The position numbers were made by a program, and so were the translations under genes. Shown piece by piece: positions 1 through 8,487 of a stretch of DNA of 64,000 nt; position 1 is the first letter of the stretch; each line of letters starts with the position of its first letter. The notes below the pieces were generated by a model that searched no databases, was not told the origin of the DNA, and saw only the letters and a list, made by a program, of their open reading frames with translations. This DNA is from Nitrobacter winogradskyi Nb-255 (GTDB taxonomy: Bacteria > Pseudomonadota > Alphaproteobacteria > Rhizobiales > Xanthobacteraceae): NCBI RefSeq assembly GCF_000012725.1, contig NC_007406.1:3128001-3192000 (forward strand). Reading direction: 5' to 3'.

Positions 1-1
1 G

Positions 2-307
2 ATGATCATCAAATGGACGCTCTACGCGATGATCAATGCCGAGGAACTCGGCGTCACCTCGAAGAATATCGACGAGGCGATGAAATCGACCAAGCCCGAC
101 GTGATGCGGCTCGTCGGCACCGAAGGGCAATATGGCGAGGCCCTCGGACTGACGAAGGACTGGGCGGCGCGTATCATCCGCCACGTCGGCAATTACGGCG
201 AGGTCTACGACCGCAATATCGGGACCGAGTCGAGGCTGAAGATTCCGCGCGGCCTGAATCAGCCCTGGAACGCCGGCGGTATCATGTACGCTCCGCCGCT
301 GCGATAA
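2..307 (+). CDS. aapJ: General L-amino acid ABC transporter substrate-binding protein, C-terminal end
   Basis: This is the last roughly 100 residues of a periplasmic solute-binding protein whose start lies before the window. The tail (IGTESRLKIPRGLN, then APPLR at the end) is typical of AapJ/BztA, the binding component of the broad-range L-amino acid importer AapJQMP. The frame is open from the first bases, so the Met at position 2 is internal. The permease genes would normally follow, but the next gene lies on the other strand, so AapQMP is not directly downstream here. The family call is firm; the choice of AapJ over a close paralogue is inferred. Confidence 0.8.
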   Translation: MIIKWTLYAMINAEELGVTSKNIDEAMKSTKPDVMRLVGTEGQYGEALGLTKDWAARIIRHVGNYGEVYDRNIGTESRLKIPRGLNQPWNAGGIMYAPPLR

Positions 308-361
308 ACTTCCTGAGCGGAATGGGCATGGGGTGAGAATCAGACGCCGCTCACTCCGGGT

Positions 362-1033
362 TCATTCCGGCTCGCGTTCAAACGTCAGGATGAGATTGTT
401 GGCGGGCATATCGGTGATCTCCGCGAGCGTCAGGCCATTGTGCTTCGCCAGCGCCGCGACCTCGTCAATGTCGCGCACGCCCCACTCGGGATCGGTGTTG
501 CGAAGACCGGCGTCGAACGCCTCGTTGCTCGGCGCGGTATGCCGCCCGTCCCGCTTGAACGGTCCATAGAGAAACAGCCGTCCATCCGGGCGCAGACAGT
601 GCGCGGCGCCCGCGAACAGACCCTCGGCGACACGCCACGGCGCGATATGGATCACATTGGCGCAGAATACCGCGAGCAGCGCGCCGGGCCTCTCGCTCAT
701 TTCCGCCAATTGCCCTGGGTTCGACAGGTCGATCCGCCGGGGTGGCCGGACGTTGGCGAGGTTCTCGCGGGCGGTCCACGCCGCGATGCTGCGGAGATGA
801 TGGTCGTTGAGATCGGTCGGCCACCAGGTGACGCCGGGCGAGTGCCGCGCAAAGAAAACGACGTGCTGCCCAGTGCCGCTGCCGGCCTCGAGCACATCGC
901 CTGTCTTGCCGCGCAGGAATTTTTCGAGAACCGTCCAGATCGCGACATGGTTGCGGTGAAACGCCGCCGCGTCGAGGCGGTCATCGGCTGTCCACGGCCG
1001 GCGGTCGTTGCCGATGTCAGGGTTGTCGGCCAT
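362..1033 (-). CDS. DUF938 family class I SAM-dependent methyltransferase
   Basis: About 223 residues. The glycine-rich SAM-binding loop EAGSGTGQH lies near residue 50. It is followed by an acidic beta-2 end (WWPTDLNDHH) and the FCANVIHIAPW segment typical of the DUF938/METTL26 group. The substrate is unknown. The start at 1033 is preferred over an upstream in-frame ATG at 1069 because an AAAGG ribosome-binding sequence lies about 10 bases before it. The gene converges with the end of the preceding ABC gene and appears to be a single transcription unit. No metal or sulfur link is evident. Confidence 0.78.
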   Translation of the reverse strand: MADNPDIGNDRRPWTADDRLDAAAFHRNHVAIWTVLEKFLRGKTGDVLEAGSGTGQHVVFFARHSPGVTWWPTDLNDHHLRSIAAWTARENLANVRPPRRIDLSNPGQLAEMSERPGALLAVFCANVIHIAPWRVAEGLFAGAAHCLRPDGRLFLYGPFKRDGRHTAPSNEAFDAGLRNTDPEWGVRDIDEVAALAKHNGLTLAEITDMPANNLILTFEREPE

Positions 1034-1379
1034 GAGACGTTGCCTTTCATTCCGGCGCAATGCCTGCACGCTCGCCGATGACGGCGGCGAGGTCGCGGTG
1101 CGAGGAGCGACACGGATCCAGGATGCGGACCGTGAAGACGGAGATCAAGCCCGAATCACGACTCCGCAGTCTCGCGCTACTGCCCTTGGAGGGACGGCTG
1201 GAGAAACTCCTCGAATCCCCGACCGGAAGCTTGCCAAAGGCAAGGCGCGCGACGTACGCTATCATTACCGGTGTTCTCCGAACTGCTCGGGCGATCCTGC
1301 GATGGGATTTGCCCGGGAATCTGCACGCGCCTGAGCAGCAATGCGTGCGACAGGATCGCGACGACCACAGGAGGTATTT

Positions 1380-1850
1380 ATGCGTCATATCATTGCCGCG
1401 GCGGGACTGCTGATTGCATTCACCTCGCATGGCTTCGCCACCGAGTCGCAACCCGTCGACACTCAACCTCCCGAGCCGCAACATCGCCTTGTGATCCAGG
1501 TCGACCACAACGATCGGCACACCATGGACTTCGCACTGACCAACGCCACCGACGTAATCGAATACTATCGCGGCCTTGATCAGACCGTGGCCGTCGAAAT
1601 CATGGCGTGCGGCCCGGGCCTCCATATGCTCCGAATAGACACCTCGCCTGTGAAGGAGCGCATCAAGCGTATCCGGGAAAGCGCATCCCCCAGCAGGATC
1701 CAGTTCTCTGCCTGCAACAACACCAAGGAGAACATGGAGAAAAAGGAAGGCCGTCCGCTCGAAATGCTGCCGGGAACGATGATCGTGCCTTTGGGCGTGG
1801 TGCGGCTGTTGGAGTTGCAGGAGAAGGGTTGGAGCTACGTGCGGCCGTGA
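1380..1850 (+). CDS. Secreted DsrE-family protein
   Basis: 156 residues, with a signal peptide (MRHIIAAAGLLIAFTSHGFA) and then a DsrE/DsrF-like alpha-beta domain. The family signature is visible as LVIQVDHND, a central VEIMACGPG with a conserved cysteine, and the C-terminal VPLGVVRLLELQEKGWSY. An AGGAGG site sits 6 bases before the ATG, which settles the start. DsrE-fold proteins carry or relay sulfane sulfur on a cysteine. The secreted form here is followed by a persulfide dioxygenase/rhodanese gene, so a shared role in periplasmic sulfur handling is plausible but inferred. Confidence 0.75.
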   Translation: MRHIIAAAGLLIAFTSHGFATESQPVDTQPPEPQHRLVIQVDHNDRHTMDFALTNATDVIEYYRGLDQTVAVEIMACGPGLHMLRIDTSPVKERIKRIRESASPSRIQFSACNNTKENMEKKEGRPLEMLPGTMIVPLGVVRLLELQEKGWSYVRP

Positions 1851-1885
1851 CCAGCCGCTGACTGTGATGTCCCGAAGCGCTCCCT

Positions 1886-2012
1886 AGAGCCTTTCTGTTT
1901 CCGATAGAATCAGAAGCGGACCCTATAATTTTGATTCGACGCGTTTTCTTCACACGAACCGGATTCCATCCTTAGGGCTCAAGCCCGAGGACATGCTTCG
2001 CTCGAAAACGCT
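1886..2012. repeat. Short interspersed repeat (GCGTTTTCTTCACACGAACC family)
   Basis: A non-coding block with the family core GCGTTTTCTTCACACGAACCG, then a TCCGCTCGAAAACGCT-like right arm (here TTCGCTCGAAAACGCTC). The outer arms pair, so the block can fold into a long hairpin. Related blocks lie near 12.7, 16.3, 23.6, 33.9, 41.5 and 57.1 kb. It sits between the DsrE gene and the persulfide dioxygenase gene. Confidence 0.6.
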
Positions 2013-2142
2013 CGAGGTGACCGCGCGCCAGACTGTGCCCGGTTGCAATCGCCTGCGTGCAGCATAGATTTGCTGGAGCCGTCACGGGCAAGAAAGAACC
2101 GCACGGGGGGCAGAGTTGTAACAGGGGACAGGTCGTACGATC

Positions 2143-3183
2143 ATGATCTTTCGCCAGCTGTTCGACAGCGTCTCCGGAACCTACAGCTACCTGATGGCGA
2201 GCCGCGCCGGAGGCGAGGCGCTGATCATTGATCCGGTACTGGAGAAGGTCGACCGTTACTGCCAGTTGCTGCGCGAGCTCAACCTCAGGCTTGTGAAGGC
2301 CATCGACACGCATCTTCATGCCGATCATATCACCGGGCTCGGCGAACTGCGGGATCGCACCCAGTGCGTGACCGTGATGGGCGAGCAGACCAGGGCCGAC
2401 GTGGTGTCGATGCGAGTCAGCGATGGCGACAAGGTCAATATCGAGGGCATCGGTCTCGACGTCATGTATACGCCGGGCCACACCGACGATTCCTACAGTT
2501 ACCTCATGGGTGACCGCGTCTTCACCGGCGACACGCTGCTGATCCGCGGCACCGGCCGCACCGATTTCCAGAACGGCAGCGCACGCGCGCAATATGATTC
2601 GATCTTCAATCGGCTTTTGAAACTGCCCGACGAGACCATGGTGTTTCCCGCGCACGACTACAAAGGCGACACGGTCTCCACCATCGGCGAGGAGCGGCGC
2701 CACAACCCGCGGCTTCAGGTGCGTTCGATAGACGAATATGTCGAGCTGATGGACAACCTGAAACTGCCGAACCCGAAGCTGATGGACGTGGTGATTCCCG
2801 CCAACATGCATGTCGGCCTCAGGCAGGACGACCTGGCGAAGCAGGGCCTTGCAATGACGCCGCGAGAGGCGATCGCCCGGCTCGGCCAGCCCGACATCCT
2901 GCCGGTCGATCTTCGCGAAGCTCACGAGCGAGCCAGGCACGGCACGCTGGCCGGCGCGCTGCATGCGCCCTACCCCGACATCGCCGACAGCCTGAAGCCC
3001 GGCGGCATGTTGCGCGAGGTGGCCGCCGCAACCGGACGACGCATCGTGTTCTTCTGCGCCTTCGGCGAGCGCTCAGCCATGGCCGTCACCGCGGCGAAGG
3101 ACGCCGGCCTGACCAACGCGGTGCATATCGAGGGCGGCATCGACGCCTGGAAAAGAGCCGGCGGACCGGTGGTCGCGGACTGA
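2143..3183 (+). CDS. Persulfide dioxygenase (ETHE1-like) with C-terminal rhodanese domain
   Basis: 346 residues in two domains. Residues 1-235 are a metallo-beta-lactamase fold with H57-x-H59-x-D61-H62, H113 in PGHTDD, D130 in FTGD, and H171 in FPAHDYKG. That is the mononuclear iron pattern of ETHE1/BLH persulfide dioxygenases. Residues about 245-346 form a rhodanese domain with C305 in the active loop (CAFGERS). Such fusions oxidise glutathione persulfide to sulfite and can return sulfite plus GSH from thiosulfate. It is the second of two neighbouring sulfur genes on the same strand. All catalytic residues appear intact. Substrate is inferred from family. Confidence 0.85.
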   Translation: MIFRQLFDSVSGTYSYLMASRAGGEALIIDPVLEKVDRYCQLLRELNLRLVKAIDTHLHADHITGLGELRDRTQCVTVMGEQTRADVVSMRVSDGDKVNIEGIGLDVMYTPGHTDDSYSYLMGDRVFTGDTLLIRGTGRTDFQNGSARAQYDSIFNRLLKLPDETMVFPAHDYKGDTVSTIGEERRHNPRLQVRSIDEYVELMDNLKLPNPKLMDVVIPANMHVGLRQDDLAKQGLAMTPREAIARLGQPDILPVDLREAHERARHGTLAGALHAPYPDIADSLKPGGMLREVAAATGRRIVFFCAFGERSAMAVTAAKDAGLTNAVHIEGGIDAWKRAGGPVVAD

Positions 3184-3311
3184 ATCAGCGGGATCCTCGA
3201 CTTTCGCGCCGTTCAATATCGCCCATCACGGTGTCTCGTTCGCTTCAGGATGGACGGCCGCATGACGGACGGCTCACCGCGGAAGCGCGATAACGATATC
3301 GGCGCCATCGC

Positions 3312-4493
3312 TCACGCCATAGGGTGTGCGGATTGCGATTGTGAACGCGAACTTTCGTACCAATCATCCATACGGAGCGCGCTTCTCAACAGCGAGTCAT
3401 CGTACTCCACGCCGGTGTCGGTGTTCTTGGCAATGTAGAGGGCCTGGTCCGCAAGGCCGAGGAGTTCATCGAGATCGGCCGCTCCACAATAACACAGCGC
3501 GTAGCCGACGCAGGTCGTCACGCTGATTTCATGCCCATGGACCAGGAATGGTTCAGCGATCGCGGCGCGAAACTGCTGCGCCTGCGCCGCGGCTTCATCG
3601 GGATCGTGGAGGTCGCGCTGGATGACGGCGAACTCATCGCCTCCCAACCGCGCGACAATGTCGCCAGGCCGGAGCGTCTGTATGAGGCGCATGGCGATCG
3701 CCTTGAGCAAACCGTCACCGACGGGATGGCCGAACACATCGTTCACAGGCTTGAAGTTATCGAGATCGAGGCAATGCACCGCAAGAAGCCGCTGGCCGGA
3801 ACCGACCGCGATATGGCTGTCGAACCATTCGCGCAATGCGAGCCGGTTCGGAAGCGTGGTCAGGACGTCCCGTCGCGCCAGCGCTTCGAACGTCAGCCGC
3901 CTCGCGATCTCGGTGCTGGTGACGCGCCAGCGGGCGAGCAGGCTCTGGCAGCCGCCGGCGAGCAACGCCGACGTCATTGCCGCGGTAATCCAATAGATCG
4001 GCTCATGGTGCCACGCAGCGACCAAAATGGTGGGGACGATCGCAACCAGCATGCTTGTAATGGCGATCCGCGGTCGCAAGCCCACACCCGTCGCCGCACC
4101 GGCACCATAGCCGACGAGCAGGCATATCATCAGCATATGGAACCGCGCGGGGTCGAGCATGAAGACGTAGGCGGCGGACACGCCCAGCACGACGGCGAAC
4201 TGATAATAAGCCAGCGCAAAGCGCTTCTCCAGCGCGCGTGCTCGGGTGATCTCGAGGTCGGACGCCGCGGCCTCTGCGCGGCCCCCTATCAGAATCCAGA
4301 TCCGCGCGGCATTGGACAGCAGGCCGATGAACGAAAAGACCGCGAGCACCCGATCACCGGCTTCGAAGGCCATGACGCTCAGCGACAGAACATAGCCGAT
4401 CGACATGATCGTCGTTGGTATCAGCGTGGTGTAGAGACTCCGGACGAGCTCAACGTAGACGCCGTCCCGCACTGTCTCGGTTCGAAATGGCAT
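3312..4493 (-). CDS. Membrane-anchored diguanylate cyclase (GGDEF)
   Basis: 393 residues. The N-terminal ~185 residues hold about five to six hydrophobic helices (for example 26-45, 50-70, 95-114, 118-137, 145-162, 168-188). A GGDEF domain follows, with an intact GGDEF signature at 284-288. An RxxD inhibitory site (RPGD, 275-278) lies exactly five residues before it, so an active, product-inhibited c-di-GMP synthase is expected. No EAL domain is present. The sensor input is unknown. It is transcribed away from the non-coding stretch at 4.5-5.1 kb. Confidence 0.88.
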   Translation of the reverse strand: MPFRTETVRDGVYVELVRSLYTTLIPTTIMSIGYVLSLSVMAFEAGDRVLAVFSFIGLLSNAARIWILIGGRAEAAASDLEITRARALEKRFALAYYQFAVVLGVSAAYVFMLDPARFHMLMICLLVGYGAGAATGVGLRPRIAITSMLVAIVPTILVAAWHHEPIYWITAAMTSALLAGGCQSLLARWRVTSTEIARRLTFEALARRDVLTTLPNRLALREWFDSHIAVGSGQRLLAVHCLDLDNFKPVNDVFGHPVGDGLLKAIAMRLIQTLRPGDIVARLGGDEFAVIQRDLHDPDEAAAQAQQFRAAIAEPFLVHGHEISVTTCVGYALCYCGAADLDELLGLADQALYIAKNTDTGVEYDDSLLRSALRMDDWYESSRSQSQSAHPMA

Positions 4494-5136
4494 CCCCGTT
4501 CCGCCGCCTTCCTCTCTTGCGCGTGTCTTGCCACCAATACTACGCGCCAGGTGATTAACACCATTAGCTAGATGTCATCCGGAGCAAGGTAGCGGTTCAC
4601 GCAGACCTAAGGCATCTCTTCAAATTGTGAACATCGGCCTCGAAAACGTGAAGCCTGATCACCTGGCGGATCGCGGTCAGGGAACTTCGTCGAAGCCGGG
4701 CTTGCCAGAACAGTCGTTTGACCCCTCAGGCCTCCTACCCGCTACGGTGGCCCACCCTAAGTATAAAACCCTATCGGAGACCTTCGCTGCCGCTGGGTTC
4801 CCGAGCGGTGATGTCGCGCGGACAAGATCCCGTCCCGCGCAATCGACATACCTGGATGGGTAGGAACGGTTCCAGGGCACGCACCGGCTGACCGCTCCTT
4901 CCAACAGAACCGCCTTCGGTCCGGCCGCATGCTCAGAACGGAACGAGAAGAAGGGCGGAACGAGAAGGAAGGATGACGTTAACGGAGGTACCCGGAGGGA
5001 AGAACCGCCGAGGCGGTGGTAAGCGCCTCAGCGGTCGTAGCCAGCGCCAAAGGGACGAGTAAAATGGCGCTGGCTGCGGTCAATCATATCAGACCGAATG
5101 GAATCGTAGGTGCAACTCCGCGTGATTCATTCCGGC
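4494..5136. other. 640-bp non-coding stretch
   Basis: No convincing gene on either strand. A 78-codon open frame at 4627-4863 has no ribosome-binding site or recognisable protein. The stretch is rich in short inverted repeats, and a perfect hairpin at 5039-5075 lies near its right end. I recognise no known RNA family in it. Confidence 0.4.
5039..5075. terminator. Perfect 11-bp inverted repeat, possible bidirectional terminator or RNA hairpin
   Basis: AGCCAGCGCCA and TGGCGCTGGCT are exact complements separated by a 15-base loop. No T-run follows directly on the + strand, so function as an intrinsic terminator is uncertain. It lies 60 bases beyond the stop of the PRC-barrel gene, which is transcribed toward it. 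Confidence 0.4.
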
Positions 5137-5559
5137 TCAGTACTTGAACTCCGGCGTCGATTTGAGCTGATCCTTGGTGACGTTCAGGACCGCACGATCC
5201 GGAAACCACTCCCGTTTCGTGTCGGAGGTCTGCCCCGTACTCGCCTTGTCCGCCTTGTTCGCGAACTTCAGACTGTCCATCGCGACCAGGACGTAGTGCG
5301 TTCCCATTCCGAGGAAGCCGCCCGCCTCGATAACAACGCCTTTGACCTGGCCTTGCGCGTTGATGATGACGTCGGAAATCTCTCCGACCTTTTCGTTCGC
5401 CTCGTTATAGATGTTCACGCCCGACATCTTGGACGCGCTCCAGTCTCCCGTCGCGGCGATCGGGGCAGCCGCCTGCGAGGGTGTCTTTGCGGTCATTTCA
5501 GCGAATGATGCAGTCGGGAGAACGAAGAGAAGTGCCGCAGCGATGCTAAGTGCTTTCAA
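5137..5559 (-). CDS. Secreted PRC-barrel domain protein
   Basis: 140 residues with a clear signal peptide (MKALSIAAALLFVLPTASFA). A PRC-barrel-like domain follows, seen in NEANEKVGEISDVIIN, GQVKGVVIEAGGFLGMGTHYV and the closing LNVTKDQLKSTPEF. Such exported single PRC-barrel proteins are common in Bradyrhizobiaceae, but their role is not established. An AGGAGG-like site precedes the start (complement of CCTCCTT at 5567-5573). It is likely monocistronic. The upstream region carries a 15-bp tandem repeat. Confidence 0.75.
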   Translation of the reverse strand: MKALSIAAALLFVLPTASFAEMTAKTPSQAAAPIAATGDWSASKMSGVNIYNEANEKVGEISDVIINAQGQVKGVVIEAGGFLGMGTHYVLVAMDSLKFANKADKASTGQTSDTKREWFPDRAVLNVTKDQLKSTPEFKY

Positions 5560-5634
5560 GTGAACCTCCTTGGTTTGAAAATTGAAAACACCCCGCGATC
5601 GCCTTCGTTCCTATGTCCAGAACGTAACACAGGA

Positions 5635-5664
5635 GCAGATATCTCAAGTGCAGATATCTTAAGT
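5635..5664. repeat. 15-bp direct tandem repeat upstream of the PRC-barrel gene
   Basis: GCAGATATCTCAAGT is followed directly by GCAGATATCTTAAGT, with one mismatch. It lies about 75 bases upstream of the PRC-barrel start, where an operator could sit. No known regulator motif is recognised. Confidence 0.45.
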
Positions 5665-5768
5665 GAAGGCATTGGAAGGTGAGGGCATCAGAAAATCGAT
5701 ACCCCTGCGGTCTGCTGCTGAAAGACATCGAGGCTGTCGGCGGCGAGGGCGATTGATCGAGATCGAAC

Positions 5769-6167
5769 TCATTCGGATTGTTCGATCACCTTGAGCTCTC
5801 GAACTCTATATGTCTTGCCATCGATGCGAAACTCGACCTTGTCGCCCGGCTTGACACCCTCGCTCAACGTGGGCGGCTCGACCTGAAACACCATTTCCAT
5901 CGGCGGCATCAGGCCCACGATCTCTTCGTGATTGATCGTCAGAGATCCTGTCGCCGGATTGATGGCCGTCACAAAGCCGACCGCTTGAAACAAGGCATCA
6001 GACCGGTCCCGGGTTTCGTTTTTGGCTTTGTGAACCTGGACCAGCAGAAACTCCGTGCCCCGCGCTCGGGCGGCCGCGCCGTCCCCGGAGGAGAAAGCGT
6101 GAGCCTTGCCGAAGTCGAGGATTACCGCCGTGGCGGCGATGGTCCATACGAAAATACGATATCTCAT
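5769..6167 (-). CDS. CusF-like periplasmic copper-binding protein
   Basis: About 132 residues from ATG 6167, an N-terminal export segment (MRYRIFVWTIAATAVILDFGKAHA), then a small OB-like CusF domain. Its features are VTAINPATGSLTINHEEI, MPPMEMVFQV, and GVKPGDKVEFRIDG. CusF binds Cu(I)/Ag(I) through one His, two Met and a Trp cation-pi contact. Here the His and the MxM pair are present, but the Trp position is Met. An upstream in-frame ATG at 6221 would add a segment with no signal-peptide character, so 6167 is preferred. It points away from the copper-storage gene, with an IS481 copy in between. Confidence 0.7.
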   Translation of the reverse strand: MRYRIFVWTIAATAVILDFGKAHAFSSGDGAAARARGTEFLLVQVHKAKNETRDRSDALFQAVGFVTAINPATGSLTINHEEIVGLMPPMEMVFQVEPPTLSEGVKPGDKVEFRIDGKTYRVRELKVIEQSE

Positions 6168-6227
6168 GGCATGTCCCGAATTGGCCGGCACGAATCTTCC
6201 GCATTGCGCGCACCGAACCATACTAGC

Positions 6228-7229
6228 TGTTTGATCCCGGCATTTGATGGTGCATTATTTTCCGGAGAATGGAAGGATGCGCTATGGGACAGGTTCTTCA
6301 CGGGAGCGCCACGACGACAGAGGCAATCCGTCGAGCAATACAAAATAGTGAAGAGAGCCTGAGAGCGCTGTCGAAACGCTACGGGATCAACCAGAAGACC
6401 GTCGCAAAATGGAAGAAGCGGACCTCGGTGGCCGACCTTCCGACGGGACCGAAAGATCCGCGCTCGACGGTGCTCTCATCCGAGGAGGAGGCGATCATCG
6501 TCGCCTTCCGCAAGCATACCCTGTTGCCGCTCGATGATTGCCTCTACGCGCTTCAGCCAACGATCCCGCACCTGTCGCGGTCTTCATTGCATCGCTGCCT
6601 GCACCGTCACGGCATCAGCCGGCTCCCGGAGGTCGAAGGCGACAAGCCGATCAGGAAGACGTTCAGGAGCTACCCGATCGGCTACTTCCACATCGACATC
6701 GCCGAGGTGCAGACGGCTGAGGGCAAGCTGCGCCTGTTCGTGGCCATCGACCGCACTTCGAAGTTCGCCTACGCCGAGCTCCACCAAGAGGCGGGCAAGA
6801 TGGTCGCGGCTCAGTTCCTGCGCAACCTCATCGTGGCAGTTCCCTATGCCATCCACACGGTGCTGACGGACAACGGCATCCAGTTCACCAACCACGCCCG
6901 TCACAAATATGCGTTCCACCACATCTTCGATCGCGTCTGCGACGAGAACGGCATCGAGCACAGGCTCACCAGGATCAACCATCCCTGGACCAACGGACAG
7001 GTGGAACGGATGAACCGCACCATCAAGGACGCCACCGTCAAGCGCTTCCACTACGACAATCATGACCAACTGCGCCGGCACCTTCAGGACTTCATCAAGG
7101 CATACAACTTCGGTCGAAGGCTGAAGACGCTCAAAGGCCTCACACCCTACGAGTTCATCTGCAAACGATGGACTTCAGAGCCCGATCGATTCATCATCGA
7201 TCCAATCCATCAAATGCCGGGACTGAACA
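6228..7229 (+). mobile_element. IS481-family insertion sequence, copy 1
   Basis: 1002 bp. The ends are near-perfect inverted repeats: left TGTTTGATCCCGGCATTTG, right (complement) TGTTCAGTCCCGGCATTTG. It appears identical to the copy at 28403-29404. The left flank is ACTAGC, which fits the NCTAGN target known for IS481, but the right flank is TCAGTT. There is therefore no target duplication, and one side has been changed by deletion or recombination. Confidence 0.9.
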
Positions 7230-7267
7230 TCAGTTCAATCCCAGGAGAAAGTAATGCATCGTCGTGA
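6284..7267 (+). CDS. IS481-family transposase, copy 1 (reads out of the element)
   Basis: The first ~316 residues are a full IS481 transposase. A helix-turn-helix (LRALSKRYGINQKTVAKWKK) is followed by a DDE integrase core (YFHIDIAEV, VLTDNGIQFT, NGQVERMNRTIKD). The ATG at 6284 has AAGGA seven bases upstream. The element carries no stop codon of its own. The frame continues past the IS end at 7229 and stops at 7265-7267, adding 12 foreign residues and overlapping the start of the copper-storage gene. In the other two copies the flanking CTAG supplies the stop. The protein is probably still active, though the altered tail is a caveat. Confidence 0.88.
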   Translation: MGQVLHGSATTTEAIRRAIQNSEESLRALSKRYGINQKTVAKWKKRTSVADLPTGPKDPRSTVLSSEEEAIIVAFRKHTLLPLDDCLYALQPTIPHLSRSSLHRCLHRHGISRLPEVEGDKPIRKTFRSYPIGYFHIDIAEVQTAEGKLRLFVAIDRTSKFAYAELHQEAGKMVAAQFLRNLIVAVPYAIHTVLTDNGIQFTNHARHKYAFHHIFDRVCDENGIEHRLTRINHPWTNGQVERMNRTIKDATVKRFHYDNHDQLRRHLQDFIKAYNFGRRLKTLKGLTPYEFICKRWTSEPDRFIIDPIHQMPGLNISSIPGESNASS

Positions 7268-7694
7268 ATTCGTGACCGCCATCGGAACCGCGGCAGCCGT
7301 CGTCTCGGCGGCTCAAGCCTTCGCCGTCACGGCGGACGCCGCCACCGGCGAATCGATGCACCCGGCAAAATACAAGGCTCTGGAAGAAGCCATCGCTCAT
7401 TGCATCTCGGCAGGCGACGCCTGCATGCGGCATTGTCTCGGCATGTTAAGCATGAAAGACGTAAGCATGGCCGGCTGCACGAACGCGACCTATCAGGTGA
7501 TTGCCGGCTGCACGGCGTTGCGAACACTGGCGGCGGTCAACTCGCACCACGTTCCGGCCCTGGGCAAGGTCGTCGCGCAGATGTGCACGGATTGCCAGAA
7601 GGAATGCGAGAAATTCCCGGATGTGGCGGAGTGCAAGTCGTGCGGCGATGCGTGCAAGACCTGCGCCGAAGAATGCCGTAAGGTGGCGGCATAA
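7254..7694 (+). CDS. csp1: Csp1-type copper storage protein, Tat-exported
   Basis: 146 residues. A twin-arginine leader (MHRREFVTAIG plus a hydrophobic stretch to about residue 30) is followed by a Cys-rich four-helix-bundle domain with 13 cysteines, many as CxxxC pairs (HCISAGDACMRHC, CTDCQKEC, CKSCGDACKTC). Known Csp1 proteins also have 13 Cys lining the bundle core, store many Cu(I) ions, and use Tat export. An AGGAG site precedes the ATG. The IS481 right end lies only 24 bases upstream, so the native promoter is gone or lies inside the IS, and expression may depend on the element. The copper genes downstream support the role. Confidence 0.88.
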   Translation: MHRREFVTAIGTAAAVVSAAQAFAVTADAATGESMHPAKYKALEEAIAHCISAGDACMRHCLGMLSMKDVSMAGCTNATYQVIAGCTALRTLAAVNSHHVPALGKVVAQMCTDCQKECEKFPDVAECKSCGDACKTCAEECRKVAA

Positions 7695-7792
7695 GACGGC
7701 CCCGGCCGCCCGCTCAGGGAAGACCCCATAGCGCAGCGACGAGACTGGCGGTAGAACCCGGGCGTTCACGCCAGCATGGGCTATTTGAGAAC

Positions 7793-7899
7793 GCTAGAGC
7801 ATGATCCGTTCAAGTTGAATCGGACCATGCTCTAGAGATTATTGTCTGGTCGCATTTTCTTGCGGCGAACCGGTATCCACTTCGCCGGAAAATGCTCTA
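7793..7899. repeat. Interspersed repeat (CTAGAGCATGATCCG family, long form)
   Basis: A CTAGAG-bounded block. A 38-base palindrome (AGAGCATGATCCG...CGGACCATGCTCT) is followed by a second hairpin ending GGAAAATGCTCTA. It is nearly identical to the block at 28295-28401, which has captured IS481 copies at both ends. Confidence 0.65.
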
Positions 7900-8006
7900 C
7901 GGTGAAAACGCGGTAGCCAGACATAACGGAGCCCGAACCGGCCGGGGCATCTTCTCGACAAACCAACCCCGCCATGGTAGTTCCCTGCGCGAAAGGCTAA
8001 GGGATC

Positions 8007-8378
8007 ATGCGCCGGCGGCTGGGAAGATTTCTTCCGATCGTCATGTTTGCGATGCTGGTGCAGATATTCGCACCCGTAGCCGCCTGTCTGGCGTTCAACC
8101 CGGCCACGGCCGATCCGCTGGTGGGCGCGATATGCTCGCACGCGTCCGACCCGAGTTCTCCGCAGGACCGTGAGAACGATCCGCAGCAGATGCACGGCGG
8201 CGCCTGTGCGTTGTGTTGCGTCATTCAGGCTGCAACTCCGCCCGCCGATCCGCAAGCCTTCGCGGTCGGGATCGAGCGTGACGCGAGCACCGTCATCTGG
8301 CGCGGCGCGGTCTTCGGGCCGCCGCCTTTCCCCGTTGACGCCAACGCGCAGGCGCGCGCGCCCCCTTCCATTTCCTGA
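8007..8378 (+). CDS. DUF2946 family protein (copper-locus associated)
   Basis: 123 residues. A hydrophobic N-terminal segment (FLPIVMFAMLVQIFAPVAACL) acts as signal or anchor. Then comes the DUF2946 signature, a short exported domain with ICSH and GGACALCCV. The CALCC motif can bind soft metals. DUF2946 proteins are commonly found just upstream of TonB-dependent receptors in copper-responsive loci, as here. Function is not established. The ATG at 8007 has AAGG about 10 bases upstream. It probably heads the operon with the receptor, beta-propeller and thioredoxin genes. Confidence 0.65.
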   Translation: MRRRLGRFLPIVMFAMLVQIFAPVAACLAFNPATADPLVGAICSHASDPSSPQDRENDPQQMHGGACALCCVIQAATPPADPQAFAVGIERDASTVIWRGAVFGPPPFPVDANAQARAPPSIS

Positions 8379-8487
8379 TTGACCAAATCTGCGATCACCG
8401 CGACTGCATCGCTGCGGCGAGGCGCGTTTGATTGAATGCCTTGTTTGATTGAATGCCTTGGGCGATCGCCCGCATCAGGAATATGCC

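Noticed and set aside
1972-2964. 330-codon minus-strand open frame
   Set aside because: Antisense to the persulfide dioxygenase gene, which has all catalytic motifs.
4627-4863. 78-codon open frame in the long gap
   Set aside because: No ribosome-binding site, no recognised protein, and composition like surrounding non-coding DNA.
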